DNA from: CADCVW01 sp035644935
GTDB taxonomy: Bacteria > Pseudomonadota > Alphaproteobacteria > Sphingomonadales > Sphingomonadaceae
Assembly (NCBI GenBank): GCA_035644935.1
Contig: DASQNO010000010.1
Span: forward strand, 21,753-85,752
Length of the DNA stretch: 64,000 nucleotides
Direction: 5' to 3'
Part shown: positions 27,193 through 36,386 of the stretch, one piece after another
Position numbering within the stretch: position 1 is the stretch's first letter
How the letters are laid out: every line of letters starts with the position of its first letter
Notes under the pieces: model-generated
What the model was told of the DNA's origin: nothing
Databases searched by the model: none
The model's input: only the letters and a program-made list of their open reading frames with translations
Made by a program: the position numbers and the translations under genes

Positions 27193-27903
27193 TCAGTAGA
27201 CCTCGTTCCAGTCCTCGGAGCCGGCAAAGCCATTGGCGTAGCCCCAGCAGACCAGGCCCGGCCGCTCGGCGGACGCCCCGCCTTTCGCCAGCCGGTACTG
27301 GAGCTTCTTGCAGCGCAAGCCGCCCACCGTCTCCTCGGCGAGGACGGTCAACGTGCCGGACGACTGGACACCCTTCCAGCGGTGCACGTGGCCGACCGGC
27401 AGCGCGCCCAGCCGCTTGCCGCTTTCATTGTATTTTCCGCTGAGCCCATCCCGCGGGAAGCTCGGCCAGCTGTCGTACCCGAACCCGCCCTCGCAACTGA
27501 AACAGGCGACCTTGCCGAACTCGGTGAAGGTGGCTTTGACGGCTTCGAAGCCTGCGGGCCGCGGCAGTTCGCTCGGATACCGGACCGAAGCTGCGGGAGC
27601 AGCAGCGGGCGCCGCACGCGCGCCAGAGGCGGGCGCGTCGCCACGCGGCGCTCCGCCGCGCACGGCGCGCGGGGTCATCACCGCGGGCGCCGCGGAGGCG
27701 CTCCGGGACGAGGTGCCCTCGCGGGAACCGCCGGCCGCGCCTTTTCCGGCGTTCTCGATACCGCCGATCGCCTGTTCGGCCTTCTCCTCGAGCTTGCGCT
27801 TTGCCTTCTCGGCCAGCCTGTCGAGAAGACCGAAGCCGTGCGCGGGTTGCGCCGAGGGCAGGAGCAGAGCGGCCGTGATGGCCACGCCAAGAATGGGTCG
27901 CAT
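27193..27903 (-). CDS. Exported protein with basic helical and Cys-containing C-terminal parts
   Basis: The product is 236 residues from ATG 27903 with GGAG nine bases upstream; a TTG five codons earlier is possible. A signal peptide is followed by FGLLDRLAEKAKRKLEEKAE, a charged amphipathic helix, then an Ala/Pro/Arg-rich linker (about 55-115). The C-terminal domain of about 120 residues contains VACFSCEGGFGYDSWPSFPR and GLRCKKLQYRLAKGGASAER, ending GSEDWNEVY, with four Cys that could form two disulphides. I do not recognise the family. Twenty-seven bases separate it from the preceding gene. Confidence 0.65.
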   Translation of the reverse strand: MRPILGVAITAALLLPSAQPAHGFGLLDRLAEKAKRKLEEKAEQAIGGIENAGKGAAGGSREGTSSRSASAAPAVMTPRAVRGGAPRGDAPASGARAAPAAAPAASVRYPSELPRPAGFEAVKATFTEFGKVACFSCEGGFGYDSWPSFPRDGLSGKYNESGKRLGALPVGHVHRWKGVQSSGTLTVLAEETVGGLRCKKLQYRLAKGGASAERPGLVCWGYANGFAGSEDWNEVY

Positions 27904-27930
27904 AGTTGATTTCTCCAAACGCGTGGGTGG

Positions 27931-29595
27931 CTAGAATTCGTAGACGGCCTCCTTGCCGCCCTCCTCGACCGTAACCTTGCTCGGGCTCGCCCCTTCGTTG
28001 CGGTCGAACACGAACTTGGTGCGGATCTCCTTGCCGGGCCGCACGACCGGGGGCGGAGACCCGAACAATTGCGGGTATCCGGGTACGGGGCGCAAACCTT
28101 GGCCGCTTTTCTGTTCAAGGCCGTCCGAGCTCTCCAGATACACCCACACATTCTGGGTTTGGAGAAGATCGGCCGTGCCGCCGTTGCGCAGCGTCAGGTA
28201 GACGTGCGTGAGCCGGTCGTCGCGCGGGTTCTCCACCCGGTCGAGGCGCACGTCCCATTTCGCCAGGGGCTGAAAATCGCCCGCCGGAGCTTCCGTGATC
28301 GGCCCGGAGGGCGGCGGAGCGGGCCTTGGCGGCACAGGCCGCGGCAGCGGTGCGTTCGGCGGTATCGAAGGCGCGGGCTCCGCGGCGCCGGCTCTCCGGC
28401 CGGAAAAGAGCTTCTCGTGCGCAACTCCGTTTTCGTCGATCCGGTACCCCGTAATCTGCGTCCCGTCGGGCGAGAGCATCAGACGGACGGTCCGGACGCC
28501 GACCAGCTGGTCGAAATTGGTGATGGCGCCTTCAAGGCTCGCCAGGTCAGCCGAGGGCCTCAGCGCGACCTCGTGATTTCCCATGGCCGCAGGCAGCGTG
28601 AAGAGGGTGCCCGCGGCATTGATCACGAGCGGAGCCGGATCGGCGAACTGACGCAGCCCGACCCGCCATTCGCCCGCGAACTTGGCCGCGAGCGCGCCGG
28701 GCACGGTCGCGGGCGCCGGTGAAGAAGGCGGCGGAGGCAGAGGTGGTGGAGGCGGCGGAGGCGCGATCTCCATCAGATCGAGGGGCCACTGCTTCAGCAT
28801 GGTGTTGACCATCAGGGGTGCGGCGCGTTCGGGCTTGCCTGTGACGTTCGCGAAGCGGAACGACACCGGCACTTCGCCGCACTCCCGCCATCTCATTTCG
28901 GTGACTCCGCCGGCCGAGCCCGCCTCCACATAAGACGCGGCTCGAGCGCTCGCTTTGTTCGTGAAGAGCATCATCCCGAACGCGTTGATGTTCGTCGCGC
29001 GGTTCTGGTACGCATTGCGGACGATCAGCGTCACGACGACGTCCTTCCCGCCGGAAGCGCCATCGACCACCCGCGCGCCGGCGAACTTGCCCCACATGCC
29101 ATCGCCCAGATAGCTGAGCTCCGCGTCCGACGCCCTGCCCTTGCAAAGCATGTAGGGCTTGAGCGTCCCGCCGCTGTTGCGCCCCAGAAGCAGGTTTCCG
29201 TCCGAGTCCACGCCCGCGATGCGCTCCGTCAGTGGACCGTTGACCCAGGTGCCGGAGAATGTCGGGCGGTCGGCAGCGCTGGTCAGCGTTATATACTCCT
29301 GCGCGCCGTTCGGCAGTGGTTCGCGCGACGCGCCCCGTAGCTCCACCGCGCCGAACGCCGGCTTGAGCGTGACGCGTCCTCCCTCCGTAGACAGATACTC
29401 GCCCCGAAATCCGGTCAAACGATCGGCAACGATCCTGTCTTGGGCCGACATCTGTGCCCAGGCGCCCGATACCGGAACCAGGCCGAGCATCACCGCCGCC
29501 AAACCGAAGGACGTGGATTGATGAAGGCGCGCCATGAACCTGGACGGCGGAGATCCATCTCGGGCGCGAAATCGTTCGGTGCTTGGAAGGTTCAT
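27931..29595 (-). CDS. Secreted proline-linked modular protein, family member B
   Basis: The product is 554 residues from ATG 29595 (GGAG eight bases upstream); ATG 29535 would give a cleaner signal peptide starting MARLHQSTSFGLAAVMLGLV. The N-terminal region includes SGTWVNGPLTERIAGVDSDG, then a first poly-Pro linker (nearly pure Pro, encoded around 28735-28770). A GxW-type module follows with FAGEWRVGLRQFAD and LMLSPDGTQITGY, then a second Pro-rich linker. The C-terminal domain begins FQPLAKWDVRLDRVENP and includes HVYLTLRNGG, RPGKEIRTKFVFD and VTVEEGGKEAVYEF. The last two modules match member A at 19.0-20.8 kb. It is the first gene of the minus-strand exported-protein run and divergent from the LytS-like kinase. 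Confidence 0.83.
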   Translation of the reverse strand: MNLPSTERFRARDGSPPSRFMARLHQSTSFGLAAVMLGLVPVSGAWAQMSAQDRIVADRLTGFRGEYLSTEGGRVTLKPAFGAVELRGASREPLPNGAQEYITLTSAADRPTFSGTWVNGPLTERIAGVDSDGNLLLGRNSGGTLKPYMLCKGRASDAELSYLGDGMWGKFAGARVVDGASGGKDVVVTLIVRNAYQNRATNINAFGMMLFTNKASARAASYVEAGSAGGVTEMRWRECGEVPVSFRFANVTGKPERAAPLMVNTMLKQWPLDLMEIAPPPPPPPLPPPPSSPAPATVPGALAAKFAGEWRVGLRQFADPAPLVINAAGTLFTLPAAMGNHEVALRPSADLASLEGAITNFDQLVGVRTVRLMLSPDGTQITGYRIDENGVAHEKLFSGRRAGAAEPAPSIPPNAPLPRPVPPRPAPPPSGPITEAPAGDFQPLAKWDVRLDRVENPRDDRLTHVYLTLRNGGTADLLQTQNVWVYLESSDGLEQKSGQGLRPVPGYPQLFGSPPPVVRPGKEIRTKFVFDRNEGASPSKVTVEEGGKEAVYEF

Positions 29596-29687
29596 GCGTC
29601 AGCTCCGGGGGCGCTGGGTTTGTCTGGATCGCGCCGCTCCGGACCTGGCTAATCGGCATTGCGGCGCTCGGCAGGTCCGCTGCGACT

Positions 29688-29704
29688 GAACTGGACGGCA
29701 GTTC
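29688..29704. promoter_or_regulatory. Inverted repeat in divergent promoter region
   Basis: GAACTG-GACGG-CAGTTC is a perfect six-base inverted repeat near the middle of the 218-base region shared by secreted-protein gene B and the LytS/LytTR pair. It is a candidate operator for either promoter. No named regulator site is matched. Confidence 0.4.
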
Positions 29705-29813
29705 GACGGATCGGTTTGCCTGCGACGAAGATGGACGATCGTGCGACCAGGCTGAGCCACCGCTGGCGATAGCCGTGCTATGACGAGGCCCTCACCGCTG
29801 CAGCAGGATCGCA

Positions 29814-30920
29814 ATGCGTCTCAGTTCAGAAACCCGCCAGGCCGCCTGGCTGACCACCGCGACCTGGGCGCTTTCGGGTACCTTGTATCTGATCCCATAT
29901 CAGATCTTCGCGGATGGCCCCGATACACTTCAGGCGTTCAACGTCCTCAATATCTGCGTGGGAGGAGCGCTGTTCTCCACCCTGGTCTATGTAGCGGCGA
30001 AGCGCCTGCGACGTAGGTCCGCGCTCATCCGTTTTGGGGGCGTTGCTGCAGCGACGTTAGCCGCGTCAGCTCTACTGGCGGCCTACGACGTCGGTGCGAG
30101 CTACCTGCTGTACGAGTTCTTCAACCCGGCCGCTCGCCAGACACCTCTCGCGATGCGGGGTTTGAACAACTTCATTGCGCTCGTCTGGCAGTTCGCTCTG
30201 CTTGCCGCCGTTTACACGGTGCTGGAGGCCAACAACCTTGCCCGAACCCGTGAACGCGAGTTGGCCGAAGCGCGCCAAGCAGCGGCGGCGGCGAACGCGG
30301 CGGCGCAGCACGCCCAACTCGCGGCGCTGCGCTTTCAGCTAAACCCGCATTTTCTATTTAACACGCTGAACGCCATCTCCTCGCTGATCGTCACGGAGCG
30401 TGCCGCCGACGCGGAGATCATGACGGGCAAGCTGTCGAACTTTCTTCGTGCGTCACTTGAAGCCGATCCCGAGAGCGAGGTGACGCTCGATGAGGAGCTA
30501 GAGACTGTCCAATCCTATTTGGAGATCGAGACCGTCCGTTTCGGCGACCGGCTGAAGATTGCCTTTGAGTGCCCCGCACCCTTGCTTGACGCGCTGGTGC
30601 CCAGCTTTCTGCTGCAACCGGTGTTGGAGAATGCGATCAAATATGCCGTGGCCCCGTCCCGTCGCCCCGTGTCCGTAACGGTCAAAGCTACGGCTTCTGG
30701 GGGCCGGCTCCTGCTGATCGTTGAGGACGACGGCGGGCAGGCCTTTGGAGCGCTCCCCAAGGGGGGAACCGGCCTCGGCTTGGCCAATATACGTCAGCGT
30801 CTGCATGCCTTTTACGGCGCCGCGGGAACACTGGATGCCACCGCCACGGGACGCGGCTTCACGGTGGTGATCGGCCTGCCTTACCGTCGCAGTTATGAAA
30901 TGCGGCGGGCAGCCGAATGA
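29814..30920 (+). CDS. LytS/YehU-type sensor histidine kinase
   Basis: The product is 368 residues with AGGA five bases before ATG 29814. Four membrane helices lie at about 13-30, 44-62, 76-95 and 118-137. A coiled linker (EARQAAAAANAAAQHAQLAA) leads to the His_kinase domain with phospho-acceptor His179 in LRFQLNPHFLFNTLNAISSL. The ATPase domain carries LLQPVLENAIKYAVAPS (N box) and GGTGLGLANIRQRL (G box). The last bases overlap the next start as ATGA, so kinase and LytTR regulator are coupled. Confidence 0.93.
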   Translation: MRLSSETRQAAWLTTATWALSGTLYLIPYQIFADGPDTLQAFNVLNICVGGALFSTLVYVAAKRLRRRSALIRFGGVAAATLAASALLAAYDVGASYLLYEFFNPAARQTPLAMRGLNNFIALVWQFALLAAVYTVLEANNLARTRERELAEARQAAAAANAAAQHAQLAALRFQLNPHFLFNTLNAISSLIVTERAADAEIMTGKLSNFLRASLEADPESEVTLDEELETVQSYLEIETVRFGDRLKIAFECPAPLLDALVPSFLLQPVLENAIKYAVAPSRRPVSVTVKATASGGRLLLIVEDDGGQAFGALPKGGTGLGLANIRQRLHAFYGAAGTLDATATGRGFTVVIGLPYRRSYEMRRAAE

Positions 30921-31714
30921 TGCGGCTTCTTCTCGTCGATGATGAACCGCTTGCGCTGGACCGCCTGCGCGTAGCCTTGCGCGGAATGCCGGACGTGGAA
31001 GTTGCCGGCGTCGCGACGGACGGCGTCGAGGCTCTTGAGCAGATCGAGGCGCTCAGGCCCGATCTAGTGCTTCTCGACATTCAGATGCCAGGCATAACGG
31101 GAATGGCCGTCGCCGAGGTGCTGCGCGAGCAGGCGGCGCGGCCCGAAATCGTGTTCGTGACCGCCTTCAACCGCTTCGCGCCGGACGCCTTCGATGTCGA
31201 AGCCGCCGACTATCTGCTTAAGCCCGTCGATTTCGATCGCCTGCGAACGGCTATTGCGCGCGCCCGGAGACGGCGGTCGTTGCGCGACGCGGAAGGGCGC
31301 GCCGCCGAACTCGACGCGGTAGTCGTAGCCCTGCGCGCGGACGCCGCCCGGGGTGAATCGCAAACCGACGCGGGTCAGGTGTTTGAAGACGGGATCTGGG
31401 TCCCAGGCCGCAATGGCGCAGTGCGAGTCCCCGTCGACACGATCGACTGGATCGAGGCGGCGCGCGATTACGTGATGCTCAATACGCCGCTCAAGAGCCA
31501 TATCTTGCGCGCGACCATGAACCAAATGGAGGAGCGGCTCGATCCTGGCGTCATGACTCGCATTCACCGGTCGCACATGGTCCGGATCGCGGCTGTCAAC
31601 GCGGTCGAGCGGCCGGGACGAGGCATGCTCCGATTGATCCTTGCCGACGACGTGAAGCTGCAAGTCGGCCCCAATTACATCGAGGCGATCTGTGGCGCCT
31701 TGAAACTGGACTGA
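30917..31714 (+). CDS. LytTR-family response regulator
   Basis: The product is 265 residues. The receiver has LLLVDDEPLALDRL and phospho-acceptor Asp54 in VLLDIQMPGITG, with Lys in DYLLKPVDFD. The C-terminal LytTR DNA-binding domain (about 155-262) includes DTIDWIEAARDYVMLNT and MTRIHRSHMVRIAAVNAVER. LytTR proteins bind paired direct repeats and often control exported proteins; the divergent secreted-protein operon is an obvious candidate target (inference). The 224 bases after it hold no gene. Confidence 0.93.
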   Translation: MMRLLLVDDEPLALDRLRVALRGMPDVEVAGVATDGVEALEQIEALRPDLVLLDIQMPGITGMAVAEVLREQAARPEIVFVTAFNRFAPDAFDVEAADYLLKPVDFDRLRTAIARARRRRSLRDAEGRAAELDAVVVALRADAARGESQTDAGQVFEDGIWVPGRNGAVRVPVDTIDWIEAARDYVMLNTPLKSHILRATMNQMEERLDPGVMTRIHRSHMVRIAAVNAVERPGRGMLRLILADDVKLQVGPNYIEAICGALKLD

Positions 31715-31938
31715 CTCGCTCGTTATCCCGGCTCAGCATTGCCAGAGTGAGTGCACCGGCGGCTCGGCCCGCACAGGTAGCTGGCATTGCAACCGGGACA
31801 TTCGGGGCCAAAATCAGATATCACGTGCTGTGCACGGAGATCAAATTTTTACCCTCTTTCGCCTCAGAGGCTGCTTGCGGACACGCGACAGGGTGCCGCG
31901 CGAGCCTACCAAGCTCCTAAGGCTAGCGTAAGTGGACG

Positions 31939-32487
31939 TCAGGCCCGTTTCAGTCGCCAGCGGGTCGGTCCAGAGGTGAGCACCATCTCTTTGCCCGTGA
32001 GCTCGATCTGATAGCGCTCCGTCACCGCGGGCATGGTCGTCTCGCCGCCACCGCCGCAGCTCCTGGAAACGATCTCGCGCCCGCCGCTTACGGCTAACAG
32101 TAGTTGGCCAGCAGAGAGCGTAGCACGGCCGCGGCGCTCCTGCTGGACGGTGTGAATGCAGGATGCGCCTTCGGCCTCCCGTTTGTTCACTGACCAATTA
32201 AAGCTTCCGTCTTCCGCGATATTCAGCGCCATCTTGCGTTCCACACGCACCGGAGTCGCTTCGGCGGTGACGACCGTGCTCGTCGCCGAACCGTAGCCTA
32301 CCGATCCGCCAAGGTTCGTGCCGTAGCCCGGGGCCACGTAAGGCGTGAGTTTCACCTTAGGCCGGATCACCAGTTCCTGCCCGACGCTCGTCTGCACCCA
32401 TCGGCCTGCGAGATTGGGTTGGCCGTTGTCATCTGCTGCCAGCAGGGCGCCACCCAATATCATTAATCCGGAAAACGAAAACGGCAT
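31939..32487 (-). CDS. Hypothetical exported protein, 182 residues
   Basis: Starts MPFSFSGLMILGGALLAADD, a short hydrophobic leader, with AGGAG nine bases upstream. The mature part is beta-rich, with GRWVQTSVGQELVIRPKVKL and a Gly/Tyr-rich YVAPGYGTNLGGSVGYGSAT. Two Cys lie in ASCIHTVQQERRGRA and RSCGGGGETT. It ends PTRWRLKRA. The opening GRWVQ and closing strand recall small calycin/lipocalin-like exported proteins, but no family is assigned. Confidence 0.6.
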   Translation of the reverse strand: MPFSFSGLMILGGALLAADDNGQPNLAGRWVQTSVGQELVIRPKVKLTPYVAPGYGTNLGGSVGYGSATSTVVTAEATPVRVERKMALNIAEDGSFNWSVNKREAEGASCIHTVQQERRGRATLSAGQLLLAVSGGREIVSRSCGGGGETTMPAVTERYQIELTGKEMVLTSGPTRWRLKRA

Positions 32488-33004
32488 TGCATTCTGCTCC
32501 TTTCAGATGTCGGGCGTGTGTTGGTCCAAGTCGCCACAATCCTGGCAGAACCCGCGTTCATTTTTGTTCGGCGCCACTTCGCACCCGCACCGTTCTGATT
32601 CTCGTGACGCGGGTAATCCACCGACGCTTACGAGCGGCACGATGGGCGCGCGATGCGAGACTGAGCATCGTCACCTCCCGCTTCCAATTCTGCTGGCTTT
32701 GCCCCGTGAGTGCTGGCGTCCGCGGCGGTCGAGCGCGACCAATAACGCCGCAGAAGCTCGGCGAAGCGCGCTCGCAGCGCACGTTCGTCCCCGCAGTCAG
32801 CTTGATCTTCGCGCGGCGCGCACGGCTTTCTCCAGTCCATGCCGGCGCTTCTGCACCTTGCCGCTGACACAGGCTTGTCGCGAGAAGAGGCGATTTGTAG
32901 CAATTGCAACGGGGCGCAAAGTTCGCTGCGGCGGCCGTAAGCGCGATCGGGGGGGGGTGCCGGTATGGCGACCTACTCGGACAGCGGGGCCGGAGCGATC
33001 AGGC
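32488..33004. other. 517-base gap with a nine-G tract
   Basis: No gene is supported here. A run of nine G occupies about 32949-32957, some 47 bases before the start of the frameshifted kinase gene. Such tracts are prone to slippage. Confidence 0.4.
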
Positions 33005-33349
33005 ATGAGTGAGAAGATCATTCAAAGCTCGCTAGGCGAGCGCGACCGAGTCTTTCTCTCGCGCTTAGGGGAGCGCCTGCGCCAAGAGCACGATCCCCAA
33101 ACCATCCTTGGCTACGCCAATCGGGCGCTCGGCGAGCATCTTGGCGCGCTTCGCGTCGGCTATGGCGAAATTGACGAGCATGAGGAGTGGCTGACGCTGC
33201 GCTCCGATTGGACTGCAAGCGTCGAGTCAAATGCAGGCCGCTTTCCTCTTTCGTCGTTTGGCGCGGGCATCGTTGCGGAAAATAGAGCCGGACGCACTTT
33301 GTCTCGAGCCAGCTTGACTCAGATGCCCGGATCGGACCCGAACATTTGA
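33005..33349 (+). pseudogene. Detached N-terminal GAF part of the second hybrid kinase
   Basis: An ATG at 33005 (GGAG nine bases upstream) starts MSEKIIQSSLGERDRVFLSR and runs into a GAF-like domain (LGALRVGYGEIDEHEEW). At about 33318 the frame slips; the intended continuation SDARIGPEHLRAFV lies in the next frame, where the main kinase frame carries on. The stop TGA (33347-33349) overlaps the TTG at 33346 as TTGA. The lesion therefore either splits one protein or leaves a translationally coupled pair. Confidence 0.7.
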
Positions 33350-35559
33350 GAGCGTTCGTCCGATGGGGCGTGGCTGCGCTCGTGGCAGCACCGCTTATCA
33401 AGCACGGGCGGTTCACCGCGATCCTATCCGTTCAGTCGGCCCAGCCGCGTCGCTGGTCCGCCGCTGAAGTGACCGTTGTCGAAGAAGCGGCGGGACGTAC
33501 TTGGGAAGCGCTTGAACGCGCACGCGTGGAGGCGCGTCTGCTCGCCACGCAAGCACAGCAAGCTTTTCTGCTAGCGCTGGGCGACCGATTGCGGCGCCAC
33601 GAGACTGCCCCGGATGTGTTGCGCGAGGCAGTCGAGATGCTCGGCCGTCACCTAGGGGTAGGCCGGGTCGGTTACGCCGAAATGGATATGGAAGCGGACT
33701 TGCTGAGCATCGATATTGACTGGGTTGACGGCCAACTGCCTTCCATCGTCGGTCGCTATCCCTTGATGAGCTTTGGTCACGACAACATGGCGGCGCTGGC
33801 GCGCGGTGAAACAGTCCAGATTGCCGATGTCGATCAGAGCCCTTTGGTGGGTGCTGATAATCGCGCCGCTTTCGACGCCATGGGTATTCGCTCGGCCATC
33901 ACCGTGCCCTTGGTCAAGCGCGACCGGCTGATCGCAGTGTTGTCTGTCCAGCACTGCGCTCCGCGGGAATGGACCGACGCCGAGGTTCGCCTGGTTGAGG
34001 ACGTCGCTGAACGCACTCGGTCAACTGTGGAACGCGCCACTGCTGAGGCGGCCCTTCGGCAGAGCGAGGGGAGACTTAGGTTCGCACTTGAGGGTGCGCA
34101 GCTCGGCACTTGGGATTACGACCTAAAGACGCTGAAACTCTGGTGGTCCCCACGCACATGCGAGATCTTCGGCATACCGTACGCCGATCAGATTCCTGAC
34201 GCTCTGCGATACTCTTTTGTTCATCCGGATGATCGCGACCGCTACCTCAGAGACGTTGATGAGGCCGTATTCGCGGGACGGCCATTCTCAATCGAGTACC
34301 GGATCATCCGGCCCGACGGTGAGGTTCGCTGGGTCGTGCTGCGGGGGAGGTGCACCAATGATGAGCACGGCGCCCCGGCGCGCGCCAGCGGCATCACGAT
34401 TGACACAACCGATCGCAACCGCGCCGAGGCCGAGGTCGCCCGCGCGCGCGAGGCTCTGCACCAGTCGGAGAAGCTGACCGCGCTCGGTTCGCTCCTTGCC
34501 GGCGTGGCGCACGAACTCAACAACCCGCTAGCTGTGGTCGTGGCGTATTCCGCGATGCTTGAGGAAGAGGCGAGCGGTACGGCACTCGCCGCCGACGCCG
34601 CCAAGATCCGCGGTGCCGTCGAGCGATGCGGCAAGATCGTGCAGACCTTCCTCGCGATGGCGCGCCAGCGCCCGCCCGAGCGACGCGAGGTGGACGTCTC
34701 CGCGGTGATACGGGCCGCGCTCGAACTGGCTGACTACGGCCTGCGCACGGCTGGTGTGGAGGTCGTCGCCGACCTGGCTCCTGACCTGTCGGGCACCGAA
34801 GCAGACGAAAGCCAACTTCAGCAAGTTTTTGCCAACTTATTCGTTAACGCGCAGCAGGCAATGTTGGAAAAGCAGGGCGACAGACGGCTTACAATCACGA
34901 CGGGCGTTGATGAGTCCGGCATGATCCGGGTGACAGTGTCGGACACAGGCTTGGGGATCGCGACCGAAGCGCAGCGGCGCATTTTTGAACCATTCTTCAC
35001 GACCAAGCCGCAAGGTTCCGGCACCGGCATTGGCCTGTCTTTCTCCCAAGGCGTAGTGGAAGCGCACGGCGGTCGATTAGAGTTAGTCCGCAGTACGTCC
35101 GAGGGATCCACCTTTGCGGTGACTCTTGCGCCTATCGGTGGGCTGCGTGGCGACGAGCAGCCGTGTCGTCGCGAGGAGGCCATTGCCGCCCGTCGGCCCT
35201 CGAGCGCGCTGGTGGTGGACGATGAGCCGGACCTTCTGGACGCGATTACCGCCATTCTCCAGCGTGATGGCTATGAGGTGCTTACCGCCTTGTCGGGCGC
35301 GGCCGCAAAAGACATTCTGGTCGAACGGGACATTGATCTTCTGCTCAGTGACCTGCGCATGCCGGGATTGGATGGCCCGGGACTGTTCGCCTGGGTGAAG
35401 GTTGAGCGCCCTGCCCTCGCGCAGCGGACAGCGTTTCTCACCGGTGACACGTTGGGAGCAGAGGCGGTCCGATTTCTTACGCGGGCCGGGCGGCCCTTCA
35501 TCGAAAAGCCCTTCTCCCCGAACGCGGTCCGCAGCCTTTTGGCGGAGCTCGCCGCGTGA
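33346..35559 (+). CDS. Cytoplasmic GAF-GAF-PAS hybrid sensor histidine kinase (5' part frameshifted off)
   Basis: The visible frame codes for 737 residues. It begins inside the last third of a first GAF domain (LVAAPLIKHGRFTAILSVQS), followed by a complete second GAF (VGYAEMDMEADLLSIDIDW), a PAS domain (FALEGAQLGTWDYD to RASGITIDTTDRNRAE), HisKA with His389 in GVAHELNNPLAV, and an ATPase domain with VFANLFVNAQQAM and GSGTGIGLSFSQG. A receiver follows with Asp669 in LLLSDLRMPGLDG. No membrane segment is present. From the second GAF on it parallels the kinase at 8.2-10.5 kb, except that it has a PAS domain inserted. Its stop overlaps the next regulator start as GTGA. Confidence 0.88.
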   Translation: MRAFVRWGVAALVAAPLIKHGRFTAILSVQSAQPRRWSAAEVTVVEEAAGRTWEALERARVEARLLATQAQQAFLLALGDRLRRHETAPDVLREAVEMLGRHLGVGRVGYAEMDMEADLLSIDIDWVDGQLPSIVGRYPLMSFGHDNMAALARGETVQIADVDQSPLVGADNRAAFDAMGIRSAITVPLVKRDRLIAVLSVQHCAPREWTDAEVRLVEDVAERTRSTVERATAEAALRQSEGRLRFALEGAQLGTWDYDLKTLKLWWSPRTCEIFGIPYADQIPDALRYSFVHPDDRDRYLRDVDEAVFAGRPFSIEYRIIRPDGEVRWVVLRGRCTNDEHGAPARASGITIDTTDRNRAEAEVARAREALHQSEKLTALGSLLAGVAHELNNPLAVVVAYSAMLEEEASGTALAADAAKIRGAVERCGKIVQTFLAMARQRPPERREVDVSAVIRAALELADYGLRTAGVEVVADLAPDLSGTEADESQLQQVFANLFVNAQQAMLEKQGDRRLTITTGVDESGMIRVTVSDTGLGIATEAQRRIFEPFFTTKPQGSGTGIGLSFSQGVVEAHGGRLELVRSTSEGSTFAVTLAPIGGLRGDEQPCRREEAIAARRPSSALVVDDEPDLLDAITAILQRDGYEVLTALSGAAAKDILVERDIDLLLSDLRMPGLDGPGLFAWVKVERPALAQRTAFLTGDTLGAEAVRFLTRAGRPFIEKPFSPNAVRSLLAELAA

Positions 35560-36275
35560 CCGCGCCAGTGCACATCGCTGTCGTCGACGACGAAGAAGAC
35601 CTGCGCTCGGTGGTTGCCCGATATCTCGTGAAGCAAGGCTATGACGTGAGCGAGGCCGAAGGCGGAGCGGCGCTGCGCGCCTTGCTTGCCGAGCGGCCTG
35701 TTGATCTCGTGGTGCTCGACGTCAACATGCCCGGTGAGGACGGGTTTTCGCTCGCGCGCTACCTGCGCGGCCTGGGCCCTATCGGTATTATCATGCTCAC
35801 GGGTAACGTCGATCCCGTGGACCGCGTGGTAGGGCTGGAGCTCGGCGCCGACGATTATGTTTCCAAGCCCTTCGATCTGCGCGAACTTCTGGCCCGGGTT
35901 CGGGCGGTGCTGCGCCGGGCGGAGCGGAGCGAGGAAGCACCCGCGACGATGGGCACGGAGGTGCGGGTGGGGCGAAACACCTACAACGTCGAGACGCGGC
36001 GGCTCTACGCGTCGAATGGCACCCACGTGCCGCTAAGCGCCCTTGAGACTGCCCTGCTTCACGTGTTTGCGACTAACCCAAATAAGGTGCTGACGCGCGA
36101 TGACATCTTAGATCTGGGTGGCGATCCTGAAGCCGAGCCGTTCAGCCGCTCCGTGGATACACGGGTGGGTCGTCTGCGCAGGAAGCTGGAAGTGGATCCG
36201 GCTAATCCGCAGACGATCCGCACCGTCCACGGCCAAGGGTACATGTTCGTCCCAGGGCCCCCGCGCCGAGGATAG
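35556..36275 (+). CDS. OmpR/PhoB-family response regulator
   Basis: The product is 239 residues with a GTG start overlapping the kinase stop. The receiver has DDEEDLRSVVARYLVKQGYD, phospho-acceptor Asp55 in VVLDVNMPGEDGF, and Lys in DYVSKPFDLREL. The winged helix has LSALETALLHVFATNPNKVL and ends HGQGYMFVPGPPRRG. It is a paralogue of the regulator at 10.5-11.2 kb, so the whole kinase-regulator pair has been duplicated. Confidence 0.93.
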   Translation: MTAPVHIAVVDDEEDLRSVVARYLVKQGYDVSEAEGGAALRALLAERPVDLVVLDVNMPGEDGFSLARYLRGLGPIGIIMLTGNVDPVDRVVGLELGADDYVSKPFDLRELLARVRAVLRRAERSEEAPATMGTEVRVGRNTYNVETRRLYASNGTHVPLSALETALLHVFATNPNKVLTRDDILDLGGDPEAEPFSRSVDTRVGRLRRKLEVDPANPQTIRTVHGQGYMFVPGPPRRG

Positions 36276-36386
36276 GCTCGCACCTGTCGCACTTGTTACA
36301 AATGACTGTTCTGCACGACGCACCTGTGGCGCGGTGATCATCTAGCTAGCTGCTTATCCGACGTCTCCGATGTGGAGTGAGCACCC

